NCBI GenBank assembly: GCA_963705835.1 | Contig: CAVPLC010000046.1 | Span: 1-64,000 of the forward strand | Length of the DNA: 64,000 bases | Direction of reading: 5' to 3' | Source of the DNA: Palsa-504 sp963705835 | Lineage (GTDB): Bacteria > Actinomycetota > Actinomycetes > Streptosporangiales > Streptosporangiaceae | Part shown: piece after piece, positions 1-8,458 of the stretch | Position numbering within the stretch: position 1 is the stretch's first letter | How the letters are laid out: each line of letters starts with the position of its first letter | Notes under the pieces: generated by a model | Databases searched by the model: none | Seen by the model: the letters and a program-made list of their open reading frames with translations, nothing else | Told to the model about the DNA's origin: nothing | Position numbers and translations under genes: made by a program

Positions 1-60
1 TCCAACGATTCGCGCCGACAACCGGCCGTACCCACGGTCGGTGATAGCCGGCACGAACGC

Positions 61-3000
61 TTGAGCCTGTCGACACCTGGCGGGATTGCGCGGTCGAACC
101 CGCGATGTTATGCGATTTCTGTGGAACGGAAACGGAACACTGCCGGCACCGCGCCGGCCATAGACGCGCTTCTCGAGGGGCTGAACCCGGCGCAGCGCAG
201 CGCTGCTATCTATGGTATCGAGGCAGAGCAAGGGCCGCCGCCGCTGTTGATCGCTGCGGGGGCCGGCACCGGCAAAACCAAGACGCTGGCGCACCGGGTG
301 GCGCGGCTGATCCTCGGAGGCGCTGATCCGCGTCGTTTGTTGCTGTTGACCTTTACCCGCCGCGCCGCGCTCGAAATGACCCGCCGCGCGCAACAGATCC
401 TCGTTGCGAGCCAACGTGGTCGAGCAGCCGGCGGTGCCGAGGCCGCGCTGCTGCCCTGGTCGGGCACATTTCATTCGATCGGCAACCGGCTGTTGCGCCG
501 GCACGCCGCCACCCTCTCGCTGGATCCAGCCTTCACTGTGCTCGACCGCGCCGACAGTGCCGATCTGATGGACTTGGTCCGCAGCGATCTCGGCCTCGCC
601 CGCACCCGCTCCCGGTTCCCAAAGAAGGGCACGTGTTTGGCGATCTATTCCTACAGCGTCAATGCCGGCTGTCCGCTTGAGGAGACGCTGGTCGAGTCGT
701 TCCCGTGGTGCGACGAGTGGGAAGCCGAGCTGAAACGCCTCTTTGCTGCTTATGTCGCCGCCAAACAACGTGACAACGTGCTCGATTACGACGATCTGCT
801 GCTGTATTGGCACGAGGCCGTGCAAATGCCCGGCATCGCCGCGCAGATGCGGGCGGATTTCGACCACATCCTGGTTGACGAGTATCAGGACACGAACCGG
901 CTGCAAGCCGCGATCCTTCGCGCGCTGGCGCCCGATGGCGCAGGGCTCACCGTGGTCGGCGACGACGCCCAGTCGATCTATGCCTTTCGTGCCGCGACGG
1001 TGCGGAACATTCTCGATTTTCCCGATCAGTTCTCACCGCGAGCGGCGGTAATTTCGCTCGAGCACAACTATCGTTCGATCCAACCTATTCTCGACGCTGC
1101 CAACGCGGTCATCGCCCAGGCCCGAGAAGGTTTCTCCAAGACGCTGACCTCGTCAAAGTTGTCTGCCGAGCTACCTCACCTGGTGACCGTCGAGGACGAA
1201 ATGGCGCAGGCAGTCTATGTCGCCGACCAGGTCTTGGAGCACCGCGAGGCCGGGATCGATTTGCGCCACCAGGCCGTCTTGTTCCGTACCTCGCACCATA
1301 GCGGGCGGCTGGAGATCGAGCTGGCGGGCCGCAACATCCCGTTCGTCAAATATGGCGGGCTCAAATTTATCGAGGCGGCACACGTCAAGGACCTGCTGGC
1401 GATCCTGCGCTGGGCGGAGAACCCGCGGGACGCCCTCGCCGGTTTTCGCGTTCTGCAATTGCTGCCGGGGATCGGGCCGGCCAGCGCAAAGAAGGCGATG
1501 ACGCATCTCGGCGAGCACCGGTTCGACCTGGGCGAGCTTGCTGGTTTCGCACCCCCGGATGCGGCGGCTCTGTCCTGGCCGGGCTTCTGCCGCATGCTGC
1601 GGCGTCTACGCGATGCCGCGACTGCCTGGACTGGGCAGGTTGGCCTAGTACGAGCGTGGTATCAGCCGCATCTTGAGCGGCTCTACGATTACGCACCCTC
1701 ACGCGCCGGAGACCTCGACCAGCTCGAACAGATCGCCATGGGCTACCCAAACCGCGAACGCTTTCTCTCCGAAGTGACGCTCGACCCGCCCGACGCGGTC
1801 GGCGCCGAAGCCGGCCGCCCTGGGCTCGACGAGGATTATCTGATCCTGTCGACGATCCATTCTGCCAAGGGTCAGGAATGGGAAGCGGTCTACGTGTTGA
1901 ATCTGGTCGATGGCTGCATCCCCTCGGATATGGCCGCCGGCAATTCGGCGCAGATCGAGGAAGAGCGCCGTCTGCTTTATGTCGCCATGACCCGTGCCAA
2001 GCAGCATCTCCATCTGGTTCAGCCGCTGCGGTTCTTCCGCACCCACCAGCACCGCTTCGGCAGCGGCTACACGATCGCCCCACGCTCCCGGTTCCTGCCC
2101 GACGACATCCTGCCGCTGTTCACTCGGCGCGCCGCAGCAACTCCCGAAGCTGTTGCCGACACGCTGGCGCCGCAGCCGGTGGTCGGTGTTGATATCGGAG
2201 CCCGGCTGCGCGGCATGTGGGGCTATAGCGGAGCGCGGCACCTCGTGAACAGCCCGCCACAGGCCCAACTGGAATCGGCGACCCGGGAGGTTCTGGCAGG
2301 CCTTGTCGAGCGCGTCACCTTCCACAACGCCGAAAACGGCTTTTGCGTTCTGCGCATCAAGGCGCGCGGCCACCGCGAATTGATCACCGTCATCGGCCAC
2401 GCCGCGGTGATCGCCGCCGGCGAGTGGGTCACAGCGTCGGGCGAATGGGTCAACGACCGAACCCATGGCCAGCAGTTCAAGTCGCGCTTCATGCGCACCT
2501 CGGCGCCGACGTCCATCGAGGGCATCGAGAAATATCTCGGTTCCGGGATGATCCGCGGCATCGGCCCGGCCTACGCCAAGAAGATGGTCAAGGCGTTCGG
2601 CGAGAAGGTGTTCGATGTGATCGAGGCAGAGCCCAATCGCCTACGCGAGGTGACCGGCATCGGCCCGATGCGGGCCAAGCGCATCATCGGCGCCTGGGCC
2701 GAGCAGAAGATCGTGCGGGAGATCATGGTCTTCCTGCACAGCCATGGCGTGGGCACCGCACGCGCGGTCCGCATCTTCAAGACCTACGGCGCCGATGCCG
2801 TGCAGGTCATGACCGAGAACCCCTACCGTCTCGCGCGCGATATCCGCGGCATCGGCTTCAAGACCGCGGACGCTATCGCGATGAGGCTCGGCATCGAGAA
2901 GACGGCGGTGATCCGCGTGCGCGCCGGGATTTCGTACGCTCTCACCGAGGCGATGGACGAGGGACATTGCGGATTGCCCGCCGAGGAACTGACGCCCTTG

Positions 3001-4578
3001 GCCGTCGAGTTGCTCGAGGTCCCCGGGGAGTTGATCCAGACTGCGCTGGATCTCGAACTGGCCGAGAGAACGGTCATCGCCGACACGGTCAGCGAAACCG
3101 CCTGCATATTCCTCGCGGGCCTCTACCGGGCCGAGCAGGTCATTGCCGAGCGGATACTGCGCCTGGCCAATGGAAAACTGCCCTGGCCCTGCATCGACTC
3201 GGAGAAGGCACTGCCGTGGATCGAGCAGAAGACCGGTTTGTCGTTGGCCGAAAGTCAGGTCGCCGCGATCCGATTGGCCCTTTTGTCGAAGGTGCTCGTC
3301 ATTACCGGCGGCCCCGGGGTAGGCAAGACGACCATCGTCAACTCGATCTTGCGCATCCTCGCCGCTAAGGGCGTGAGCCTGTTGCTGTGTGCCCCGACGG
3401 GCCGTGCCGCCAAGCGCATGACCGAAGCCACCGGGTTCGAGGCCAAGACCATTCACCGGCTGCTCGAGGTGGACCCGAAAGGCGGCGGCTTCAAACGGAA
3501 CACCGACAACTGGCTCGAATGCGATTTGCTGGTCGTCGACGAGACCTCCATGGTCGACGTTCTGCTGATGCAGGCGCTGATGAGGGCCGTCCCCGACCAT
3601 GCCGCGTTGCTGATCGTCGGCGACATCGACCAGCTCCCCTCCGTCGGGCCGGGTCAGGTCCTGGCCGACGTCATCGCTTCCGGCGCGGTGCCGGTCGTGC
3701 GCTTGACGGAGGTCTTTCGCCAGGCCGCCCACAGCCGGATCATCACCAGCGCGCACCAGATCAACCGGGGCTCCATTCCCGACCTCTCCAGGCCCGAGGG
3801 CGACAGCGACTTCTATTTTGTGCAAGCGGACGATCCCGAAACCGCCGTGCCGCGGATTGTCGAATTGGTGAAGACACGCATCCCTCAGCGCTTCGGCCTC
3901 GATCCCGTCCGTGACGTTCAGGTGCTGTGCCCGATGAACCGCGGTGGCGTCGGAGCCCGCTCGCTGAACATCGAACTTCAGGCGGCGCTGAACCCCGCCG
4001 GCGAGCGCAAGGTCGAGCGCTTCGGTTGGACCTTCGCCCCCGGCGACAAGATCATGCAGATTGAGAACGACTACGACAAAGACGTCTACAACGGCGACAT
4101 CGGCTACATCGACGATGTCGATCCCGACGGAGGCGAACTCATCGCCAGTTTCGACGGCCGCACTGTCACCTACGGCTTCGGCGAACTCGACACGCTGGTA
4201 CCGGCCTACGCCGCGACGATCCACAAGAGCCAAGGCTCCGAATACCCTGCCGTCGTAATCCCGGTTTTGACTCAGCACTACGCGATGCTGCAGCGGAACC
4301 TGCTCTACACCGGCGTGACCCGAGGGAAGCGGCTGGTCGTGCTGGTCGGCCAGAAGAAGGCAGTCGCGATTGCTGTACGCAACGTCTCGGGGCGGCGCCG
4401 ATGGTCGAAACTGAACGAATGGCTGGCAGCACCCGCAGGGAGGCCAAACAATGCCAGCTGGTTTGTAGACTTTTCACGCAGCACATGCAGTTGCCAAGGC
4501 CGATCACGGGTGCGCCGGGGGTGTGTGCGAAGCTTGGCACAATGCCGAATGCGGATACCACCAGCGCGGCGGCCGTGA
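61..4578 (+). CDS. UvrD/Rep helicase fused to RecD2-type helicase
   Basis: Two SF1 helicases lie in one frame. Residues 41-700 are UvrD/Rep-like: a Q-motif LNPAQRSAA (41-49), Walker A GAGTGKT (67-73), DEYQDT, GDDAQSIYAFR, HNYRS, STIHSAKGQEWE and YVAMTRAK (about 639). From about residue 738 the protein is RecD2-like: an N-terminal OB-like region, helix-hairpin-helix segments (IRGIGPAYAKK, VTGIGPMRAKR), Walker A GGPGVGKTT (about 1083), VVDETSM (about 1159), TIHKSQGSE (about 1386) and LLYTGVTRGK (about 1413). The family role is ATP-driven DNA unwinding in repair. Both motors look intact. The natural end is probably near LNEWL (about nt 4425); the Cys/Arg-rich tail after it does not look like RecD2. 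The start is uncertain (TTG 61 or GTG 121). The style of the sequence is proteobacterial rather than actinobacterial. Confidence 0.85.
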   Translation: MSLSTPGGIARSNPRCYAISVERKRNTAGTAPAIDALLEGLNPAQRSAAIYGIEAEQGPPPLLIAAGAGTGKTKTLAHRVARLILGGADPRRLLLLTFTRRAALEMTRRAQQILVASQRGRAAGGAEAALLPWSGTFHSIGNRLLRRHAATLSLDPAFTVLDRADSADLMDLVRSDLGLARTRSRFPKKGTCLAIYSYSVNAGCPLEETLVESFPWCDEWEAELKRLFAAYVAAKQRDNVLDYDDLLLYWHEAVQMPGIAAQMRADFDHILVDEYQDTNRLQAAILRALAPDGAGLTVVGDDAQSIYAFRAATVRNILDFPDQFSPRAAVISLEHNYRSIQPILDAANAVIAQAREGFSKTLTSSKLSAELPHLVTVEDEMAQAVYVADQVLEHREAGIDLRHQAVLFRTSHHSGRLEIELAGRNIPFVKYGGLKFIEAAHVKDLLAILRWAENPRDALAGFRVLQLLPGIGPASAKKAMTHLGEHRFDLGELAGFAPPDAAALSWPGFCRMLRRLRDAATAWTGQVGLVRAWYQPHLERLYDYAPSRAGDLDQLEQIAMGYPNRERFLSEVTLDPPDAVGAEAGRPGLDEDYLILSTIHSAKGQEWEAVYVLNLVDGCIPSDMAAGNSAQIEEERRLLYVAMTRAKQHLHLVQPLRFFRTHQHRFGSGYTIAPRSRFLPDDILPLFTRRAAATPEAVADTLAPQPVVGVDIGARLRGMWGYSGARHLVNSPPQAQLESATREVLAGLVERVTFHNAENGFCVLRIKARGHRELITVIGHAAVIAAGEWVTASGEWVNDRTHGQQFKSRFMRTSAPTSIEGIEKYLGSGMIRGIGPAYAKKMVKAFGEKVFDVIEAEPNRLREVTGIGPMRAKRIIGAWAEQKIVREIMVFLHSHGVGTARAVRIFKTYGADAVQVMTENPYRLARDIRGIGFKTADAIAMRLGIEKTAVIRVRAGISYALTEAMDEGHCGLPAEELTPLAVELLEVPGELIQTALDLELAERTVIADTVSETACIFLAGLYRAEQVIAERILRLANGKLPWPCIDSEKALPWIEQKTGLSLAESQVAAIRLALLSKVLVITGGPGVGKTTIVNSILRILAAKGVSLLLCAPTGRAAKRMTEATGFEAKTIHRLLEVDPKGGGFKRNTDNWLECDLLVVDETSMVDVLLMQALMRAVPDHAALLIVGDIDQLPSVGPGQVLADVIASGAVPVVRLTEVFRQAAHSRIITSAHQINRGSIPDLSRPEGDSDFYFVQADDPETAVPRIVELVKTRIPQRFGLDPVRDVQVLCPMNRGGVGARSLNIELQAALNPAGERKVERFGWTFAPGDKIMQIENDYDKDVYNGDIGYIDDVDPDGGELIASFDGRTVTYGFGELDTLVPAYAATIHKSQGSEYPAVVIPVLTQHYAMLQRNLLYTGVTRGKRLVVLVGQKKAVAIAVRNVSGRRRWSKLNEWLAAPAGRPNNASWFVDFSRSTCSCQGRSRVRRGCVRSLAQCRMRIPPARRP

Positions 4579-4600
4579 ACGCGCGTAGACCCCGACACAT
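4166..4600 (-). pseudogene. Signal-peptide ORF fragment overlapping the helicase 3' end
   Basis: An ATG at 4600 follows a very good ribosome binding site (GGGAGGAG, complement of 4606-4613). It opens a convincing Sec signal peptide: MCRGLRAFTAAALVVSAF, then IVPSFA and a likely cleavage before HTPGAP. After about 50 residues the frame turns into Arg/Ser-rich sequence antisense to the RecD2 motor, so the rest is probably not the true gene. The likeliest reading is the 5' end of a secreted-protein gene that was cut or joined at about 4430-4450. Function unknown. Confidence 0.3.
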
Positions 4601-4837
4601 TCCCCAACTCCTCCCTTTGCAGCCTACGCTCGGCGGCCCGCTTTTTCGGGCTCTTGCGCAAAGCGTGCGGTGACAGCTTATCACCATCATTCTAGCGGCC
4701 CAAGGCGATGGATGGTGTTCTCAGAGACATCAACAAGGCGACGAAATTCACAACTATGGTTAATACAACCCTTGTCGGGAAATTGCATTTGAATCGGATT
4801 GGGTTTTGTTATTCTCTCGAAAAGGGAGAATTGCAGA

Positions 4838-5023
4838 ATGGTTAACTATCAGACAATAGCAGCATTAGTTAACCAGATCCCGGTGGATACATGGGATGTG
4901 CTACGAGAGATAAAGCAGCGCCGTCCTGCCATGATGCTTTCGGAATTAATTGATTGCAGGAGACGAACGCTGCAACAACAGGAGCCTCCGGAACCACGAT
5001 CAGCAACAAACCAAACTACATGA
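4838..5023 (+). CDS. Small hypothetical protein, 61 aa
   Basis: An ATG at 4838 is preceded by AAAGGGAGAA at a good distance. The product begins MVNYQTIAALVNQIPVD, is soluble, mixed in charge and ends in a hydrophilic Gln/Pro/Thr tail. The gene and the roughly 100 bases before it are much more AT-rich than the rest of the window, which suggests foreign DNA. No family is recognised. An upstream TTG/ATG extension at 4799 is less likely because the ribosome binding site lies inside it. Confidence 0.4.
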   Translation: MVNYQTIAALVNQIPVDTWDVLREIKQRRPAMMLSELIDCRRRTLQQQEPPEPRSATNQTT

Positions 5024-5522
5024 GACACACCCCGTTGTGACCTCACGCCGATACCGCGTGCCGAAAGAGGTCGCCACAGCCGCCGCTCGGGGCGAGAAGA
5101 TGACCACGGCGGCGGCATGAGATTTGCCGATCGATCAGGCGCGGAACGAGAGGTCAGAGGGCCGTCGCTAAGGCTCCGTTGGGAGACTTGGTCGGCCAGA
5201 GGAACCGTTTCGCGGCTGCACCGAACCGAGCGGTCGCCGCGCGATTTGCACCGAGGGCTTTTTGCACGGGTCATCGCGCGCGCTCCGGTTGCCTCACTGA
5301 CTCCGGCCAAGCCGCAGCGACCACGATGATGGCAATTGTTCATTCATCCGCTGATATCCAAACTGCCGTGGCTCCGCACATTATGAACCGCTCCAGCGTC
5401 ACGCCGCTGTTAGGGCCTGCGCTGCGGCATGAGGTAGGCCACTGCCGTGATAAAACGGGGATGAGGAGCGGTTCGGTTCCCGACCCGCCCAGAAGATTGC
5501 AGAGAGGGAACACAACCGCTTC
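5024..5522. other. Intergenic, no convincing gene
   Basis: About 500 bases between the small AT-rich ORF and the broken dnaJ. Short ORFs run on both strands, but none has a ribosome binding site or recognisable family. The right end is the probable junction with actinobacterial sequence. Confidence 0.5.
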
Positions 5523-5942
5523 CTATATCGACCATTGCTCGCCGAACGAGCACTCGGCGAGGTCGAGCTCGATCCTGATCGTGGCGTTGCGGCCGCGCTG
5601 CGCCCGGCTGCGCGGCCCGCGGGTGGCGGCACCGCCGGCCGCCCCGCCCAGGAACTGCTCGAGCAGGTCGCTCAGCGGCGAGAACCCGGGCCCGAACGGC
5701 CCGGCCCCCGGGCCGGCCCCGGCCGTGGCGAACGGGTCGACGCCCATGTCGTACATCCGGCGCTTGTCGGTATCCGACAGCACCTCGTAGGCCTGGGTGA
5801 TCTCCTTGAACCGCTCCTGGGTCTCGGGATCGGGATTCACGTCCGGGTGAAGCTCGCGGGCCAGCCGCCGGTAGGCCCGCTTGACCTCATCCTGCGTCGC
5901 GTCCCGGCGGATCTTCAGCAGGGAGTAGTAGTCCGCCGCCAC
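5523..5942 (-). pseudogene. dnaJ: dnaJ, 3'-truncated (J domain and G/F region only)
   Basis: The product begins with a complete J domain, including YYSLLKIRRDATQDEVKRAY, the HPD motif (HPDVNPD) and the AYEVLSD helix. A Gly/Phe-rich linker follows, then the first strand of the substrate-binding domain (IRIELDLAECSFG). There it stops after seven unrelated codons. Full DnaJ is about 370-390 residues, so the zinc-finger and C-terminal domains are missing. The GTG start at 5942 overlaps the hrcA stop by one base, the usual actinobacterial hrcA-dnaJ coupling. The break at about 5541 coincides with the change to alien sequence. A J-domain fragment might still be made, but co-chaperone function is unlikely. 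Confidence 0.85.
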
Positions 5943-6955
5943 TAGGACTCCATCAGAATCTGGCCGACGTAACGTGCCACCGCGCGCACCGCGCCCATCG
6001 TTCCCGGGTAGTCCATCCGGGTCGGCCCGAGCACGCCGAGCTTGGCCAGGGGCTGAGCCTGGCTGCCGTACCAGGTGGACACCACGGACGTGGCCTGCAG
6101 GCCCGCGACCGGGTTCTCCGAGCCGATCCGCACGGTCAGGATCGACGGCTCGGTCGTCTCCCCGAGGAGATGCATCAGCACCACCTGTTCTTCCAGGGCC
6201 TCGAGCACTTCTCGCAGCCCCTTGCTGAAGTCCTGCGCGGCCAGGTTCGCGGCACCGCCGATGACGATCTTCTCCTCGTTGCGCTCGATCAGGCTGGCCA
6301 GCAGGACCGAGAACACGGCGTTTGCGTTCGCCCGCTCCTCGGCGGGGATCCGCTCGGACAGATCGGTGACCATCGCGGCCGCGTCGGCCAGCTTATGCCC
6401 GCCCAGGCACGCGTTCAGCACGGCGCGCACATGGGACACCGAGCCGTCTTCCCAGGCGTCGGGCAGATCGACGGTGCACTGCTCGACCCGGCCCGTGTCG
6501 GTGATCAGGACGAGCAGCAGCTTCTGCGGGGCGAGCGGGACCAGCTCGATGTGGCGGATCGCCGACCTGGTCAGCGACGGGTACTGCACCACGGCCACCT
6601 GGCGGGTCAGCTGGACCAGCAGCCGGACCGTCCGGGTCACGACGTCATCGAGGCTGAACGCGCCGGCCAGGAAGGTCTCGATGGCGCGCCGTTCGGCCCC
6701 GGACAGCGGCTTGACGCTGGACAGCCGGTCGACGAACAGCCGGTAGCCCTTGTCGGTGGGGATCCGGCCGGCGCTGGTGTGCGGCTGGGCGATGAAGCCC
6801 TGCTCCTCGAGGACCGCCATGTCGTTGCGGATGGTCGCCGGGGACACGTCGAAGTGGTGCCGGTCGACCAGTGACTTGGATCCGACCGGTTCGGTGGTGG
6901 ACACGTAGTCTTCGACGATCGCCCGGAGCACCGTCAGCTTCCGCTCGTCAAGCAC
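5942..6955 (-). CDS. hrcA: Heat-inducible transcription repressor HrcA
   Basis: HrcA represses the class I heat-shock genes (groE, dnaK/dnaJ families) by binding CIRCE. The N-terminus is the winged-helix domain (LDERKLTVLRAIVEDYV, then ATIRNDMAVLEEQGFI and SAGRIPTDKGYR); the rest is the GAF-like ligand/dimerisation domain. I chose the GTG at 6955: it follows GGGAGGTGA directly and gives the family-typical 337 residues. An in-frame ATG at 7012 would lie upstream of the CIRCE element and is rejected. The operator over the leader implies autoregulation and co-regulation of dnaJ. Confidence 0.95.
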   Translation of the reverse strand: MLDERKLTVLRAIVEDYVSTTEPVGSKSLVDRHHFDVSPATIRNDMAVLEEQGFIAQPHTSAGRIPTDKGYRLFVDRLSSVKPLSGAERRAIETFLAGAFSLDDVVTRTVRLLVQLTRQVAVVQYPSLTRSAIRHIELVPLAPQKLLLVLITDTGRVEQCTVDLPDAWEDGSVSHVRAVLNACLGGHKLADAAAMVTDLSERIPAEERANANAVFSVLLASLIERNEEKIVIGGAANLAAQDFSKGLREVLEALEEQVVLMHLLGETTEPSILTVRIGSENPVAGLQATSVVSTWYGSQAQPLAKLGVLGPTRMDYPGTMGAVRAVARYVGQILMES

Positions 6956-6967
6956 GCGTTCACCTCC

Positions 6968-6994
6968 CTGGCACTCAAAACCCCCGAGTGCTAA
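6968..6994 (-). promoter_or_regulatory. CIRCE operator of hrcA-dnaJ
   Basis: Read on the minus strand the site is TTAGCACTC, nine bases, then GAGTGCCAG. The consensus is TTAGCACTC-N9-GAGTGCTAA; only the last three bases depart. It abuts the hrcA ribosome binding site, so bound HrcA would block its own expression. Confidence 0.9.
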
Positions 6995-7110
6995 GTCTAT
7001 GGCGTCCAGCAAGTTCCTGGCGCGTTCCCGGCGTGTCGGCGGCGGCCGGGGCGGGGGGCGCTCCGCTACGCTTCCGGGTGACGTGCGCCCTCAGCTGAGG
7101 AGATACCCCC

Positions 7111-7953
7111 GTGCGGAGCAGGCAATACGACTCTGACGTGCTGGCGGCCGCGCCGCGGCGCCTTGCTGGCGGCCGGCGTGAGGTGCCGGAGGTAGAGGCC
7201 GAGCGCGGCCTGGTCGTGGAGGACTGCGAGGGCCGGTTCTGCGGCGCCGTGGTCGGTTACGAGAAGGGCGCGGTGACGCTCGAGGACCGGCACGGCAAGC
7301 GGCGGGTGTTCCCGCTGACGCCCGCGGCCTTCCTGCTGGACGGCCAGCCGGTCACGCTCGTGCCGCCCGCCCCGGGCCGGCGCTCTGGCTGCGGGCCGAC
7401 CGGGCGGACGGCTTCCGGTTCGGTGGCGCCGCCGGTCGGACGGGCCAAGGTGGCGCGGGCGAGCCGGATCTACGTGGAGGGCAAGCACGACGCCGAGCTC
7501 GTGGAGAAGATCTGGGGCGACGACCTGCGCGACGTCGGCGTCGTGGTGGAGTACCTGGAGGGCGTCGACGACCTGCCCGCCATCGTGGCGAGCTTCTCCC
7601 CCGCGCCGGGCCGCCGGCTCGGCGTGCTGGTGGACCACCTGGTGCAAGGCTCCAAGGAGACCCGGATCGTGGCCGGCGTGCGCTCACCTCACGTGCTGGT
7701 CGTGGGGCACCCGTTCGTGGACATCTGGGCCGCGGTCCGGCCGTCCGCGGTCGGCATCGCCCGCTGGCCGGACGTGCCGCGCGGGCAGCCGTGGAAGGAA
7801 GGCGTGCTGCGCGCCATCGGCTGGCCGGCGCAGGTCCCGGCCGCGTGGCAGCGCATCTTGCGTTCGGTCACGAGCTTCGCTGACCTGGAGCCCGAGCTGC
7901 TGGGCCGGGTCGAGGAGCTAATCGATTTCGTCACCGCGCCGGGCAGCGAATAG
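7111..7953 (+). CDS. DUF3097 family protein
   Basis: A 280-residue soluble protein with the features of the actinobacterial DUF3097 family: an N-terminal beta-rich segment (GLVVEDCEGRFCGAVVGYE), then a TOPRIM-like stretch (IYVEGKHDAELVEKIWGD, LGVLVDHLVQGSKE) with acidic residues. Its biochemical role is not established. The GTG at 7111 follows GAGGAGAT. It is divergent from hrcA, and the DUF4870 gene starts two bases after its stop, suggesting one transcript. This neighbourhood is common in actinomycetes. Confidence 0.85.
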   Translation: MRSRQYDSDVLAAAPRRLAGGRREVPEVEAERGLVVEDCEGRFCGAVVGYEKGAVTLEDRHGKRRVFPLTPAAFLLDGQPVTLVPPAPGRRSGCGPTGRTASGSVAPPVGRAKVARASRIYVEGKHDAELVEKIWGDDLRDVGVVVEYLEGVDDLPAIVASFSPAPGRRLGVLVDHLVQGSKETRIVAGVRSPHVLVVGHPFVDIWAAVRPSAVGIARWPDVPRGQPWKEGVLRAIGWPAQVPAAWQRILRSVTSFADLEPELLGRVEELIDFVTAPGSE

Positions 7954-7954
7954 C

Positions 7955-8443
7955 GTGACGGCAGCAGCCGAGCACACGCGAGGACCGATGAGGAGCAAGC
8001 CGGCGCGACCTAGGGCCGACCCGCAGGTCGCCAGCAGCCGGGCTGAGGACGGTCTGGAGGCGGCTGCGCTGGCTGGCGCTGGGCAGGCCGGCGAGGGCGA
8101 GATGACGTTCGCGACGTTCGGCTACCTGGGCGCGATCTTCCTCGGTCCGGTCATCCCGCTGGTCATCTACCTGGCCGGCGGCCGGAAGTGGCCGTTCCTG
8201 CGGTACCACGCGGCGCGGGCGGTGAACCTGTCGATCACCGGGCTGCTGTACGCGCTGTGCTGCCTGATCCTGGGTGGCCTGCTCCTGCTGGACAGCCTCA
8301 CCGTGGCCCTGGTCGTGGCGGTGCCGATCGGCTTGTGGTGCTGGCTGTCCGTGCTGAAGTACCTGATCCGCGGGATCAGCGCGGCGAACCGCGGCGAGCA
8401 GTACGAGGTGCCGGGCTGGATCTGCGCGCAGGTCATCCGCTGA
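7955..8443 (+). CDS. DUF4870 domain membrane protein
   Basis: 162 residues: a basic, disordered N-terminus of about 50 residues, then three hydrophobic segments. The signature FLRYHAARAVNLSI matches the DUF4870 family (usually F..h.a.Q.l..q); YLIRGISAANRGEQYEVPG closes the domain. Role unknown. The GTG at 7955 is two bases after the DUF3097 stop; the ATG at 7988 is an alternative start. It converges on hemW. Confidence 0.75.
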   Translation: MTAAAEHTRGPMRSKPARPRADPQVASSRAEDGLEAAALAGAGQAGEGEMTFATFGYLGAIFLGPVIPLVIYLAGGRKWPFLRYHAARAVNLSITGLLYALCCLILGGLLLLDSLTVALVVAVPIGLWCWLSVLKYLIRGISAANRGEQYEVPGWICAQVIR

Positions 8444-8458
8444 TTACGGCTTCGCAGG

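Noticed and set aside
2641..4278. 545-codon minus-strand ORF inside the helicase
   Set aside because: Antisense to strong helicase motifs; composition follows the other strand's codon bias and no family is seen.
6956..7012. N-terminal extension of HrcA
   Set aside because: It would place CIRCE and a perfect ribosome binding site inside the coding region, and adds residues not typical of HrcA.
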